Assembly: GCA_046290495.1 (NCBI GenBank)
Contig: JBKAGT010000005.1
Coordinates: forward strand, 186,001 to 250,000
From: PGYR01 sp046290495
GTDB lineage: Bacteria > Bacteroidota > Ignavibacteria > Kapaibacteriales > UBA2268
Reading direction: 5' to 3'
DNA length: 64,000 nt
Under the pieces are notes generated by a model that did not search any database, was not told the DNA's origin, and saw only the letters and a program-made list of their open reading frames with translations. Below, piece by piece: positions 9,121 through 19,200 of the stretch; positions within the stretch are counted from its first letter, which is position 1, and every line of letters begins with the position of its first letter. The position numbers were made by a program, and so were the translations under genes.

Positions 9121-10587
9121 ATGAAAAATGTTATTGTTGTTGGTGGTGGTATATCTGGATTATCTGCAGCTTCATATCTCTCGAAATATGGTTTTAAAGT
9201 TAAACTTCTAGAAAAAAACCAATATTTTGGTGGAAGAATTAGAAAATTAGTTGAAGATGGCTATACTTTTGATATGGGACCAAGTTGGTATTGGATGCCT
9301 GAAATATTTGAAAACTTTTATAATGATTTTGATAAAAAAAGCTCAGATTATTATGATTTGATTAGACTTGACCCTTCATATAAAGTTTTTTGGGAAGACG
9401 ATACAGAAAATGAAATACCTGCAGATTACAAAGAATTAAAAGAGTTATTCGAATCAATCGAAGAAGGTAGTTCCTATGAGTTAGATAATTACTTATTAGA
9501 TGCAAAGATAAAATATGATGTAGGAATGGGCGAATTTGTAATGAAACCCTCTTTATCAGCAACTGAATATTTAGAATTAGATTTGTTAAAAAATAGTATG
9601 AAATTAGACTTATTAAAATCTATTTCTTCCTCAATAAAATCTAAATTCAAAAATAAAAAATTGCAACAACTACTTGAATTTCCAGTTCTTTTTCTTGGTG
9701 CTAAGCCATCTGATACCCCCTCTTTGTATAGTATGATGAACTATGCAGATATTAAATTAGGGACTTGGTATCCTGATGGGGGTATGTATAAGATTGCTGA
9801 AGCTTTTGAAGATATATCAAAAGTAAATGGTGTTGAGTTAATTAATAATTCAGAAGTCCAAAGTGTTGAAATTATTGATAATAAGATATATTCAATAGTG
9901 GCAAATGATAAAATATTTAACACTGATATTGTCGTAAATGCAAGTGATTATCATCATTTTGATAAAAATATATTACCTAATAAATATAGTTCATATAGTG
10001 ATTCTTATTGGGACAATAGAACATTTGCACCCACTTGTGTACTGTTTTATGTTGGAGTCAATAAAAAATTACAGAATTTAGAGCATCATAATTTATTTTT
10101 TGATACTGACTTCGATAGACATTCAGAAGCTATTTACAAGACAAATGAATGGCCAAGAGAGCCGCTTTTTTATGTGTCATTAACTTCTAAAAGTGACAAC
10201 ACAGCACCAAATGGAAAAGAAAATTTGTTTATTTTAGTACCTTTATCTACTAATGTTAAGACCGATGAAAATGAAATTAATCGAATATTCGATTATACAA
10301 TCAAAAAAATTGAGAATCGTACTAAAACTAGTATTCTTGATGCAATAGAATACAAAAAGACTTTTACTAGAGAGGATTTTATAAGTGATTATAATTCTTA
10401 TAAAGGTAATGCATATGGATTAGCTAACACTTTGTTGCAAACAGGTTTTCTAAAGCCAAAAATGAAAAGTAAAAAAATAAAAAATTTATATAATTGTGGT
10501 CAATTAACAGTACCAGGTCCTGGACTACCACCTTCTATATTATCTGGAAAAATAGTGGCAGATTTAATCAAAAAGGAGGTTTCGTGA
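9121..10587 (+). CDS. crtI: Phytoene desaturase-type carotenoid oxidoreductase, 488 aa
   Basis: This FAD enzyme probably introduces the double bonds converting phytoene to lycopene. The N-terminus carries the dinucleotide-binding motif VVGGGISGLSAASYLSKYG (6-24), followed by LLEKNQYFGGRIRK and the family block YTFDMGPSWYWMP. The C-terminus has the CrtI signature NLYNCGQLTVPGPGLPPSIL. Length matches CrtI (about 490). First gene of the crtI-crtB-crtZ operon; its stop codon overlaps the crtB start (GTGA). The position next to a phytoene synthase makes a desaturase more likely than a ketolase or retinol-type relative. The candidate control repeat upstream is at 9052-9069. Confidence 0.92.
   Translation: MKNVIVVGGGISGLSAASYLSKYGFKVKLLEKNQYFGGRIRKLVEDGYTFDMGPSWYWMPEIFENFYNDFDKKSSDYYDLIRLDPSYKVFWEDDTENEIPADYKELKELFESIEEGSSYELDNYLLDAKIKYDVGMGEFVMKPSLSATEYLELDLLKNSMKLDLLKSISSSIKSKFKNKKLQQLLEFPVLFLGAKPSDTPSLYSMMNYADIKLGTWYPDGGMYKIAEAFEDISKVNGVELINNSEVQSVEIIDNKIYSIVANDKIFNTDIVVNASDYHHFDKNILPNKYSSYSDSYWDNRTFAPTCVLFYVGVNKKLQNLEHHNLFFDTDFDRHSEAIYKTNEWPREPLFYVSLTSKSDNTAPNGKENLFILVPLSTNVKTDENEINRIFDYTIKKIENRTKTSILDAIEYKKTFTREDFISDYNSYKGNAYGLANTLLQTGFLKPKMKSKKIKNLYNCGQLTVPGPGLPPSILSGKIVADLIKKEVS
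10572..10580 (+). promoter_or_regulatory. Strong ribosome binding site for crtB
   Basis: AAAGGAGGT ends three bases before GTG 10584. This near-perfect Shine-Dalgarno sequence, inside the last codons of crtI, fixes the crtB start at GTG rather than at an upstream ATG at 10494 that would overlap crtI by 94 bases. Confidence 0.8.
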
Positions 10588-11420
10588 TCGAAATATATAA
10601 CGAAGTTTGTTATAAATCAAGTAAGATAGTTACTACTAAATATTCAACTTCATTCTCAATTGGTATTCTTTTATTAGATAAAAGCATTAGAAAGCATATT
10701 TATTCAATATATGGATTTGTAAGACTTGCTGATGAAATAGTTGACACTTTTCATGATACTGACCAAAAGTACTTATTACAAAAATTTGAAAAGGATACAT
10801 ACGAAGCTATTAATACTGGAATCAGTTTAAATCCTGTTTTGCATAGTTTCCAAATGACTGTAAATGAATATAAGATAGACCACAGCCACATTGATGCTTT
10901 TTTAAATAGCATGAAAATGGATTTATTAGATATTAAGTATAATGATAATAAATTTGAAGAATATATATTTGGATCTGCTCAAGTAGTTGGACTAATGTGT
11001 TTGCAAGTCTATACACAAGGTAATAAAAATGAGTATGAAAAGCTAAAAAATAGTGCTATTAGCCTTGGTTCAGCATTTCAAAAAATCAATTTTCTTAGAG
11101 ATTTAAAAAATGATATAGATGAATTGGGGAGATCATATTTTCCTAATTTAAATTTTAAAGAATTTGATGAAAAGACTAAAAAAGAAATAGAAAAAAATAT
11201 AGAGAAAGATTTCGAAGATTCATTAGAAGGAATAAAAAAATTACCGAAGAACTCTCAAATGGGTGTATATACTGCTTATTTGTATTATAAAGTTTTACTA
11301 AAAAAAATAAAAAAATTGCCTGCTAAAAGAATAATGAATAGTAGAGTTAGGGTCTCTAACATTAACAAGTTTGTTTTAATGATAATTGCAAAATTTAGAA
11401 TAATAATAAATAGAATGTGA
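10584..11420 (+). CDS. crtB: Phytoene synthase, 278 aa
   Basis: It condenses two geranylgeranyl diphosphates to phytoene, the first committed carotenoid step. Both aspartate-rich motifs of the squalene/phytoene synthase family are visible: FVRLADEIVDTFHD (DEIVD) and NFLRDLKNDIDELGRSYFP (DLKND). I place the start at GTG 10584, overlapping the crtI stop by 4 bases, because of the AAAGGAGGT ribosome binding site just before it; length is then typical for bacterial CrtB. Two bases separate its stop from the crtZ ATG. Translational coupling with crtI is likely. Confidence 0.92.
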   Translation: MIEIYNEVCYKSSKIVTTKYSTSFSIGILLLDKSIRKHIYSIYGFVRLADEIVDTFHDTDQKYLLQKFEKDTYEAINTGISLNPVLHSFQMTVNEYKIDHSHIDAFLNSMKMDLLDIKYNDNKFEEYIFGSAQVVGLMCLQVYTQGNKNEYEKLKNSAISLGSAFQKINFLRDLKNDIDELGRSYFPNLNFKEFDEKTKKEIEKNIEKDFEDSLEGIKKLPKNSQMGVYTAYLYYKVLLKKIKKLPAKRIMNSRVRVSNINKFVLMIIAKFRIIINRM

Positions 11421-11421
11421 T

Positions 11422-11874
11422 ATGGAAATACTAATAAATTTTTTAATTGTAGTTGCGGTATTTTTTACGATGGAATTTGTAGCTTGGTTTACGCACAAAT
11501 ATGTAATGCATGGATTTTTATGGTATTTGCATAAAGATCATCATCAAAAAGAGCCTGGATTTTTTGAAAAGAATGATGCATTTTTCGTAATATTTGCTGT
11601 ACCAAGTATAACTCTGTTTATTTCAGGAGCAGGGCTCACTAATTTTTATCTTATTTCTGCTGGTTTGGGGATATTGCTTTATGGTATAGCATATTTTTTA
11701 GTTCATGAAGTTTACATTCATAAAAGACTGAAATGGTTTAAAAATGTAAACAATCAATATTTGAAAAACTTAAGAAATGCTCATTACAATCATCATAAAC
11801 ATCTTGGAAAATATGATGGAGAATCTTTTGGTATGTTGATTATTCATTCAAAATATAAAAAAAAAGGGATTTGA
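11422..11874 (+). CDS. crtZ: Beta-carotene hydroxylase, 150 aa
   Basis: This membrane di-iron hydroxylase adds 3-hydroxyl groups to beta-ionone rings (beta-carotene to zeaxanthin). All four histidine clusters of the fatty-acid-hydroxylase superfamily are present: HKYVMH, HKDHH, HEVYIH and HYNHHKH, set between hydrophobic segments. Length is typical for CrtZ. It is the last gene of the crt operon, and no lycopene cyclase, which would make its ring substrate, adjoins it. Its TGA stop lies inside the left arm of the hairpin at 11864-11889. Confidence 0.92.
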   Translation: MEILINFLIVVAVFFTMEFVAWFTHKYVMHGFLWYLHKDHHQKEPGFFEKNDAFFVIFAVPSITLFISGAGLTNFYLISAGLGILLYGIAYFLVHEVYIHKRLKWFKNVNNQYLKNLRNAHYNHHKHLGKYDGESFGMLIIHSKYKKKGI

Positions 11875-11889
11875 AATATCAAATCCCTT
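11857..11889 (-). terminator. Rho-independent terminator, minus strand
   Basis: AAGGGATTTGA (11864-11874) and TCAAATCCCTT (11879-11889) form a perfect 11-bp stem with a 4-base loop. On the minus strand it is followed by nine T residues (A at 11857-11865). It lies 23 bases beyond the stop of the small acidic gene at 11913-12257 and so terminates that gene; the same hairpin also ends the crt operon on the plus strand but without a T run there. Confidence 0.85.
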
Positions 11890-11912
11890 AAATTCTCTAA
11901 AGCTTATAACAA

Positions 11913-12257
11913 TTAGTTATTACCGCCATCGTCTGTTCCACCTGAACTTTGATTACCAGTGCTTTCTGTAGAATCTTGATCTCCTCTAGGATCTCTTGGA
12001 TTCCATGGATCATACTCCCATAATGATTCATCTGTAAAGTCTTTTGGTTCTTTGTCCCAATAAGCAGGTAGATATACGCCACCATCTTCAGGATCATAAG
12101 TGTTATAATAATCAATTGCATCTGTTAAGTGATTATCAACAACATAATCTACAGCAGTTGAATTATCCACAGCAATATCATATATTGCAACTTCATCATA
12201 ATAGTTTCCTGGAGTAAGTAGACTTAAGTACCATACGATTGCTAATAAGATTTCCAT
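11913..12257 (-). CDS. Hypothetical acidic protein, 114 aa
   Basis: I do not recognise this protein. A hydrophobic start (MEILLAIVWYLSLL) may be a membrane anchor or poor signal peptide. The rest is strongly acidic and rich in Asp, Tyr and Trp, ending in a Gly/Ser/Asn/Asp tail (GNQSSGGTDDGGNN). There are no cysteines. AAAGG lies about 9 bases before the ATG, and a near-ideal terminator follows the stop, which together argue for a real transcription unit. An overlapping minus-strand frame at 11897-12121 lacks these signals. It sits between the crt operon (convergent) and the sensor kinase (divergent). An extracytoplasmic calcium- or metal-binding role would suit the composition but is speculation. 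Confidence 0.6.
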   Translation of the reverse strand: MEILLAIVWYLSLLTPGNYYDEVAIYDIAVDNSTAVDYVVDNHLTDAIDYYNTYDPEDGGVYLPAYWDKEPKDFTDESLWEYDPWNPRDPRGDQDSTESTGNQSSGGTDDGGNN

Positions 12258-12466
12258 TTGTTATACCTTTAATATATATTTATAAATTATAATTATTTTT
12301 TACTAACTTGGTTTGAATAGCTCTATAATTATGCCTAAAGTGGTATAGTTATTGCAAAATGTATGCTTAAGTGACTATAATTGAATTAAATAAGAAATAT
12401 ATGTACTAAATTAATATTGTATAAGTATTTAAATTTAAAATTAAAAAATAATCATATAGAGACAGA
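12258..12466. other. Longest intergenic stretch, 209 bp, divergent promoters expected
   Basis: This AT-rich spacer separates the acidic gene (minus) and the sensor kinase (plus). It must hold both promoters, but I see no convincing -35/-10 pair, hairpin or repeat, and no open frame worth calling. Confidence 0.5.
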
Positions 12467-14902
12467 GTGGTGGTTAATATCAGCCAAAATAGATTAAGAT
12501 ATATTTATAGTGTGGTGCTCATGCTTACTCTATTTCCTTGTTTTTCTCTTGCACAAAGCATTGAGGATGAGAAACAAGCTATAGAACTTGAACAGAATCT
12601 AGACAAGCTCGAGGGTGATGCTTATTTTAAAGCAATATCGTCATTGTCTAAATATTACAGCAAATATGATGCCATTAAAGCATCAGATTTACTTTACAAT
12701 GCTATTGGTTTTGCAAAATCATTAGAAGATACTTTAAATTACGCTAAAAACCATTATTTGTTAGGTGTTCTATTTCAGATGAACAATGAAACTATAACGA
12801 ATGCATTTGATTCAGCAAAAGCACATTATTTCGATGCTCTTATCATACTTGGAGAAAATAAATATCCTCATGAACAATTCTTTATTTATTCACAATTATC
12901 AAGACTATACGAATCCAAGAATAATAAGGAATCTTACCTTTATTTAGAAAAAGCATTGAAGATTGCAGAAGAATATGGGTATGACAATAAATTAATATTT
13001 AAATTAATTCAAAAAAATGCTTTCATTACTCTTAAACATGATGAATATAATAAATCTATTTATTATTTACTTAGATTGATAAATATACTTGATAACGAGA
13101 AAAAAGAAAGAGAAAAAATACCTTATCTCAACTATCTTGGAAATTCATATTATAATACTGGTAACTACCAAAAAGCTCTTAATTATTATTTCAAAGAATT
13201 AGAACTCAGAAGGAAGTATGATGATAATCCTTTAAATGATGATTTTTTAGATAAAATTGCTAAAGTATATATTTCTTTAGAGAACTATTCTAAAGCATTG
13301 CAATATTATAATAATGCGGTAAATATACATAAGTCTAAAAATAAAGATGAATTAGGAGATGAATATAATATAGTTTTGGGACAATACTATTCTAAAATTG
13401 GATTAGTATATTATATGATGAAAGACTATAATAAGTCTATCTCATATTACAAAAAAGCTCTTAATGTTACAGGTTCAGTAAATAGCGAAGAATCTCTCAA
13501 AGGTAAGATTATTATATATAATAACCTTGCATTAAATTATAAAGCTTTAGGTAATATTAGTAAAGCTATTGAAAATGTAGACAAAAGTGAAGAAATTATT
13601 AATCAAATGGGTGTTGACGGTTTTGAGTTTTTTACTTTAACTTCATTAGCCGAAATTTATTCAAAACTAAATGATTTTGAAGCAGCTGAGAGTTATTTAT
13701 TAAAAGCAATTGAGACTGCGAAAGCAAATAACAACACTTCTAAACTAAAAGATGCTCAATTCCTACTTTATGAGCTTTATACTAAATTTAAAAAGTTTGA
13801 GAAAGCCCTTCTAACATATAAAAGCTATAAGTTGCTTACTGATTCAATTATTAATTATGATATGACTGAGAGATTGGCAGAGTTCCAAACAGTTTATGAA
13901 ATGGAAAAAAGAAATCAAGAAAATGATGCTCTAAAAACAGCAAACAGATTACAGAGAGAAAATGCTAGACTTGAAAGGCAATCATTTATATTAACATCAT
14001 TAATATCTCTACTAGTAATAATTGTATTAATGGTATTATTCTATATCAGAAAAAGAGCTTCAAATGTACTAGTAGTTAGTAACAATATTATCGAGGGTCA
14101 AAACGCGAGATTATTAGAATTAAATGAAAACTTGAGAAAGAAAGAAAGTGGGTTACGTCATTCTAATAATACTAAAGATAAGTTTATTTCAATTATTGCA
14201 CATGATTTGAAAAACCCAATGCACTCAATAGGGTTCAGTGCTGACTTGATGTTGAATTATTATGAAACTCTAAATGATGATAAGAAGAAGAATCATCTCA
14301 ATGGAATATTAAAAACTTCTACACATACATATGAACTATTAGAAAACTTATTGGACTGGGCTAGAGCTCAAAGTAAGTCCATGAGTTTTGAACCAAAAAA
14401 ATTGAATTATATGCATATAGTAAGAAATGCAATTGAATTAAGTGTTTCTTCTGCACAAAATAAGCAAATTGATATTCTGGATATAACAAAAGAAGAGTAT
14501 GAAGTATATGCAGATAAAAATATGATAGATGCTGTTTTAAGAAATTTAATCTCTAATTCGATAAAATTTAGTCATCCTAACAGTCAAATATTAATTAGGT
14601 ACAAAATAGTTAATGACTATATAGTAACAACAATTCAAGATTTTGGTGTAGGTATAACTCAAGAAAAGCAGAACAAACTTTTTAGAATTGAAGAACAAGT
14701 ATCAACACCAGGTACAAATAAAGAATCTGGTACTGGTTTAGGATTATTATTGTGTAAAGAATTCATTACAATAAATAAGGGTGATATTTGGGTTGAAAGT
14801 GAAGAAGGAGTAGGTTCTGAATTTAAATTTACTTTACCTATTTCTGAAGACTCAACAACAGTAAGTAAAGAAACAATTCAACATAGCTTCAAAACATCGT
14901 GA
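12467..14902 (+). CDS. TPR-containing membrane sensor histidine kinase, 811 aa
   Basis: A signal peptide (residues 1-30, ending FSLAQ) exports a long periplasmic domain of tetratricopeptide repeats (about 55-460; for example YLNYLGNSYYNTGNYQKALN and IIYNNLALNYKALGNISKAI). A coiled coil (about 470-505), one membrane helix (507-526), a second coiled coil (540-562) and the kinase core follow. The HisKA domain has the phosphoacceptor H579 in IIAHDLKNPMHS. The HATPase has the N box NLISNSIKF (693-701), the G1 box DFGVGI (725-730) and the G2 box GTGLGLLL (755-762). There is no receiver domain and no response regulator gene beside it. The start is one of two tandem GTG codons (12467 or 12470). Its stop overlaps the transporter gene start as GTGA. 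Confidence 0.88.
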   Translation: MVVNISQNRLRYIYSVVLMLTLFPCFSLAQSIEDEKQAIELEQNLDKLEGDAYFKAISSLSKYYSKYDAIKASDLLYNAIGFAKSLEDTLNYAKNHYLLGVLFQMNNETITNAFDSAKAHYFDALIILGENKYPHEQFFIYSQLSRLYESKNNKESYLYLEKALKIAEEYGYDNKLIFKLIQKNAFITLKHDEYNKSIYYLLRLINILDNEKKEREKIPYLNYLGNSYYNTGNYQKALNYYFKELELRRKYDDNPLNDDFLDKIAKVYISLENYSKALQYYNNAVNIHKSKNKDELGDEYNIVLGQYYSKIGLVYYMMKDYNKSISYYKKALNVTGSVNSEESLKGKIIIYNNLALNYKALGNISKAIENVDKSEEIINQMGVDGFEFFTLTSLAEIYSKLNDFEAAESYLLKAIETAKANNNTSKLKDAQFLLYELYTKFKKFEKALLTYKSYKLLTDSIINYDMTERLAEFQTVYEMEKRNQENDALKTANRLQRENARLERQSFILTSLISLLVIIVLMVLFYIRKRASNVLVVSNNIIEGQNARLLELNENLRKKESGLRHSNNTKDKFISIIAHDLKNPMHSIGFSADLMLNYYETLNDDKKKNHLNGILKTSTHTYELLENLLDWARAQSKSMSFEPKKLNYMHIVRNAIELSVSSAQNKQIDILDITKEEYEVYADKNMIDAVLRNLISNSIKFSHPNSQILIRYKIVNDYIVTTIQDFGVGITQEKQNKLFRIEEQVSTPGTNKESGTGLGLLLCKEFITINKGDIWVESEEGVGSEFKFTLPISEDSTTVSKETIQHSFKTS

Positions 14903-16290
14903 AAAATAAATTCCCTCATTCGATAACAATAATAAGTATTATACTATTTATTTTTACTCTCTTAACTTGGGTTATTCCTGCTGGTGAGTTTGATAGAGAA
15001 TCAATTAAGATTAATGGTATAGAAAAACAAGTAATTATAGAGGACTCTTACAAACAGATTGAATCTGTTCCTCAGAGTTATCAAATATTTTTAGCTCCAA
15101 TTAAAGGTTTTACCTCTGCTGCTGATATTATAGCATTTATTCTATTAGTAGGAGGAGCCTTTTCTATAATTAATAGAACAGGTGCAATAAATTCAGGATT
15201 GATGCAAATAATAAAATTAGTTGAAAAAAAGAATAGTCTCAGAACACTCGTTATACCTTTGATTATGTTATTTTTCTCACTTGCTGGTGCAACTTTCGGA
15301 ATGGCTGAAGAAGTACTTGTGTTTATAATGATTACAATTCCATTGTCCTATGCTCTTGGTTATGATTCATTAGTTGGTATTGCTATCCCATTTGTAGGAG
15401 CAGGTGTAGGTTTTGCTAGTGCATTTCTTAACCCATTTACTGTTGGAATTGCACAAGGAATTGCAGGTATTTCTCCGCTTTTTAGTGGACTAGAAGTAAG
15501 GTTGTCAGTATGGATACTATTTACCATAATATCCATAATTTACGTATCAAAATATGCTAAGAAAATATATAAAAATCCTGAAAGGGGACTATTTTCAATT
15601 TCTAAAGATGAAGTAGAATCTAATGTTAAGGAAATTACTTTCAATTCAAAGCATAAATTTGTTCTTATACTTCTATTAGTATCTATGATAGCACTGATAG
15701 TAGGAGTTAATATTTTTGGATGGTACATAAATGAAATTAGTGCTTTATTTGTGCTACTAGGTATTTTATCTGCATTTACATTCAAATTTAGCTCAAATCA
15801 AACTATTACAAGCTTCTTAGATGGTGCAAAAGATATGATTACTCCAGTAATAATTATTGCATTAGCAAAAGGGGTTCTAATTATTGCTGAAGATGGAAAA
15901 ATAATAGATTCTATACTATATTATTTTGCTAATATGACTGAAGGGCTTCCTAAACTAATAACCATTGAAATAATATTTTTCTTACAAAGTATATTAAACT
16001 TTTTTGTGCCTTCTGGTTCAGGACAAGCGGCATTGACTATGCCTATTTTATCACCATTGTCTGAAGTCTTAGGAGTAAACAAACAAACAACTGTGTTGGC
16101 TTATCAATTTGGCGATGGACTATCTAACTTTATTATACCTACTTCAGGAGTAACTATGGGTATATTAGAAATAGCGAAAGTACCTTATAACAAATGGTTA
16201 AAATGGATACTTCCGCTATTTTTTATATTAGTATTTACAGCTATGACTATTTTAGCGGTTCTTAGCTATATTAATCTTTGGGAGATTTAG
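14899..16290 (+). CDS. YfcC/DcuC-superfamily membrane transporter, 463 aa
   Basis: This is a polytopic inner-membrane carrier with about twelve hydrophobic segments. The opening (LLTWVIPAGEFDRE) and the blocks GGAFSIINRTGAI, AEEVLVFIMITIPLSYALGYD and FVPSGSGQAALTMPILSPLSEVLGV are typical of the YfcC family, whose members are annotated as C4-dicarboxylate or basic amino acid carriers. The substrate cannot be settled by sequence. It begins at GTG 14899, overlapping the kinase stop by 4 bases, so it is translated together with the sensor kinase. Its stop overlaps the convergent VPS10 gene stop (TTAG), leaving no room for a terminator. Confidence 0.8.
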   Translation: MKNKFPHSITIISIILFIFTLLTWVIPAGEFDRESIKINGIEKQVIIEDSYKQIESVPQSYQIFLAPIKGFTSAADIIAFILLVGGAFSIINRTGAINSGLMQIIKLVEKKNSLRTLVIPLIMLFFSLAGATFGMAEEVLVFIMITIPLSYALGYDSLVGIAIPFVGAGVGFASAFLNPFTVGIAQGIAGISPLFSGLEVRLSVWILFTIISIIYVSKYAKKIYKNPERGLFSISKDEVESNVKEITFNSKHKFVLILLLVSMIALIVGVNIFGWYINEISALFVLLGILSAFTFKFSSNQTITSFLDGAKDMITPVIIIALAKGVLIIAEDGKIIDSILYYFANMTEGLPKLITIEIIFFLQSILNFFVPSGSGQAALTMPILSPLSEVLGVNKQTTVLAYQFGDGLSNFIIPTSGVTMGILEIAKVPYNKWLKWILPLFFILVFTAMTILAVLSYINLWEI

Positions 16291-19200
16291 TCAAGTTTTG
16301 GTAACTGTCCCGGTACCCATGGTGACCCAGAGTTTATCAAATCACTTGAAATCTCTTTTATGTTATTATTAATTATATTTAATTTATTGTAAACGCCTTT
16401 AAACTCTGATTCAATTAACTCAATTGTACTTATATGTGTTTCAGTTGGGGCAGAGGTAGAGTACCAAAATCCGTAAAGCAGATTGCCTAATCTTTCATTA
16501 AGTCCTAACTCATAAGCGGCGCTTCTTTTCTTTCTTGAATTATTACCGTTCAATTTAACATTTAAATCAGATATCAACTCCCTAGTATTTTTGATTTTAC
16601 TTAGTGATTTAATATCAGAATCTGAATAATTTACTATAGTGTTTTCTAGAATTTCTAATTGGTTGTTTGCATCACTTAAATAATTATTTGTTCCAGTAAT
16701 TGCCTTTCTTACTTTAAATGCTCTTTCTTGCATATTTAGAAGTTTTGATTTATCCTCTGCAACTAAAGTCGGTTCATTTATAGTTACTGCTTTAAATTTC
16801 TTTGGACCAGCTAACTTCTCTATATTACCATTTACTACTTTATCTATCTCTACTGTATATTCACCCGGTAATATTGGCATTCCAGAATAATTCTCAGAGC
16901 TGATTGATTCATCTATTGGCTTTGTATCTGCATACCTCAAATCCCATTCCAACTGATTTATACCGCTTTTGTAGATTGTTTCGATTCTTCTTACAGTATT
17001 TCCATTCATATCTTTAAATGTAAATATCAAGAATGGTGCAACTTCATTATCTTCTTCTGCTAGTTGTTCAAATGAAGGATATCGATAGTTTTCTTTATCA
17101 TCATTCTTAGTCCTTTTGTTTTTAATAGAAGTGAACTTGTCTTTGATATAATAAGTTATAGTAGCAGCCACATTTGGATTTTCTACTCTATAGAAAGTTT
17201 CTCCCATACTTCTTCTACCTTTTGATCTGCTTTGTATAAACATTTTTGCATCTTTGATATCAAAAATATGTGCTTCCTTCTTTAAAATATCTTCATCTAG
17301 TTCTCTTATAGGTGAGTAATTGTCCAATATATAAAATCCTCTACCAAAAGAAGCTAGAGCCAAATCGTTCTCTCTTCTTTGAATCTCTATTTCTCTTATA
17401 CTAATCGTAGGCAAACCATTTGAAAGCTTAATCCAGTTTTCACCTCTGTCTTTTGTAAAGTAAACACCAAACTCTGTACCAATGAATAGTAAGTTCTGAT
17501 CTTTGTGATCTTCTACAATTGAGTGAACAGGTAAATTGTCCGGTAGATTTCCAGTAATACTTGTCCAATTGCTTCCCATATCATTACTGATTAATACATA
17601 AGGTTTGAAATCACCATTTTTTCTATTATCAAATGTTGCATATACTACGTTTTCATTATGTAATGAAGCCGTGATGTCAGAAACATAAGTTGTCTCAGGA
17701 ACACTAGTAAAACTAGAGATTTTACTCCAATTATTACCATCGTTTTTAGATATTTGAATTAAACCATCATCTGTACCTACATATAGTAATCCTTTTTCTA
17801 ATGGAGATTCATCTAAAGAAACAATATTGCCATAAATAGATGTGGATTTATTTTTTGATACTGCTTCAGGTGGCCATACTTTGCCCATAACTTTTAACTC
17901 ATTTCTATCTATTTTCCTCGTCATATCGTTGCTAATTTTAGACCATGAGTTACCTCTGTCTGTAGATTTGAATAGCTTATTCGCAGCAAAGTATAGTGTT
18001 TTATTATCATGTGGACTTATTAAAAGTGGAGAATTCCAATTCCATTTTAATATCTCATCTTTCTCTGGTTGTGGTTGTACTCCAGTAAATTCACCACTTT
18101 TCTTATCAAATCTTACTAAAAAACCATACTGAGGTTGTGAGTATATAATATTAGGATCCTCTGGGTCAACGACCGTTTTAAAACCGTCACCACCAATTGT
18201 ATAAAACCAATCCTCGTTAGTAATTCCATTAGCAGAGACTGTTTGTGTTGGTCCACCTATCGTATTGTTATCTTGTGTACCACCATATATATTATAGAAT
18301 GGTTTGTCATTGTCGACAGTTACTCTGTAAAATTGAGTCAATGGTAAATTTTCAAAAAATCTCCAGTTCTTAGAGTCATAGGTTTCATAAAGCCCTCCAT
18401 CATTTCCAATTAATAAGTGATTTGGATTATTATGATCTATCCAAAGGGCATGGTCATCAACGTGTTTATCCTTTTGTGAAATTGTGTTAAACGTATATCC
18501 ACCATTTGTACTAACTTGTGAATAAGTGCTCATTGAATATATTTTATTCTCATTATTTGGATCTACAAATATTTCCTGATAGTATTGAGGACTACTAGAT
18601 ACATGACTGCTTCTTTTCTTCCATGATTCGCCTCTGTCAGTTGAAGCATAAAATCCACCTTGACTTTCATTAGCTTCAATTATTGCATAAACTTTATCAG
18701 GGTTAGTTTGTGATATAGCTAAACCGATTCTACCAACATCACCAGATGGCAATCCTTTGGACAGCTTATTCCAATTTTCACCTCCATCAACAGATTTATA
18801 AATAGCGCTCTCTGGTCCACCGTTAATTAATGTCCATACATGTCTTCTTCTCTGGTAAGCTGAAACATAAATAGTCTTATAATCTCTATTGTCAATAGCA
18901 ATATCTGAAACACCTGTATGCTCTGAAATATCTAAAGTTTTATTCCAAGTTTTCCCGCCGTCTGAGGTCTTATATAACCCTCTATCTCCACCAGATTTCC
19001 AAAGTGGTCCTTGGGCAGCAACCCATACTTCATCTGAGTTATTAGGATTTATAACAATCTTTCCAATATGTTCTGAATTCTCTAATCCCATATTCTGCCA
19101 TGATTTTCCTCCATCTACTGACTTATATATTCCATCACCATATGAAACGCTTCTTTGAGAATTGTTTTCACCAGTTCCAACCCAAACTACATTTGTGTTA

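Noticed and set aside
10494..10583. ATG 10494 as the crtB start, adding 30 residues
   Set aside because: It would overlap crtI by 94 bases, and the added residues do not resemble phytoene synthase; GTG 10584 has an AAAGGAGGT site directly before it.
11897..12121. Second minus-strand frame of 74 codons overlapping the acidic gene
   Set aside because: It lacks a ribosome binding site and runs in a shifted frame inside a better-supported gene.
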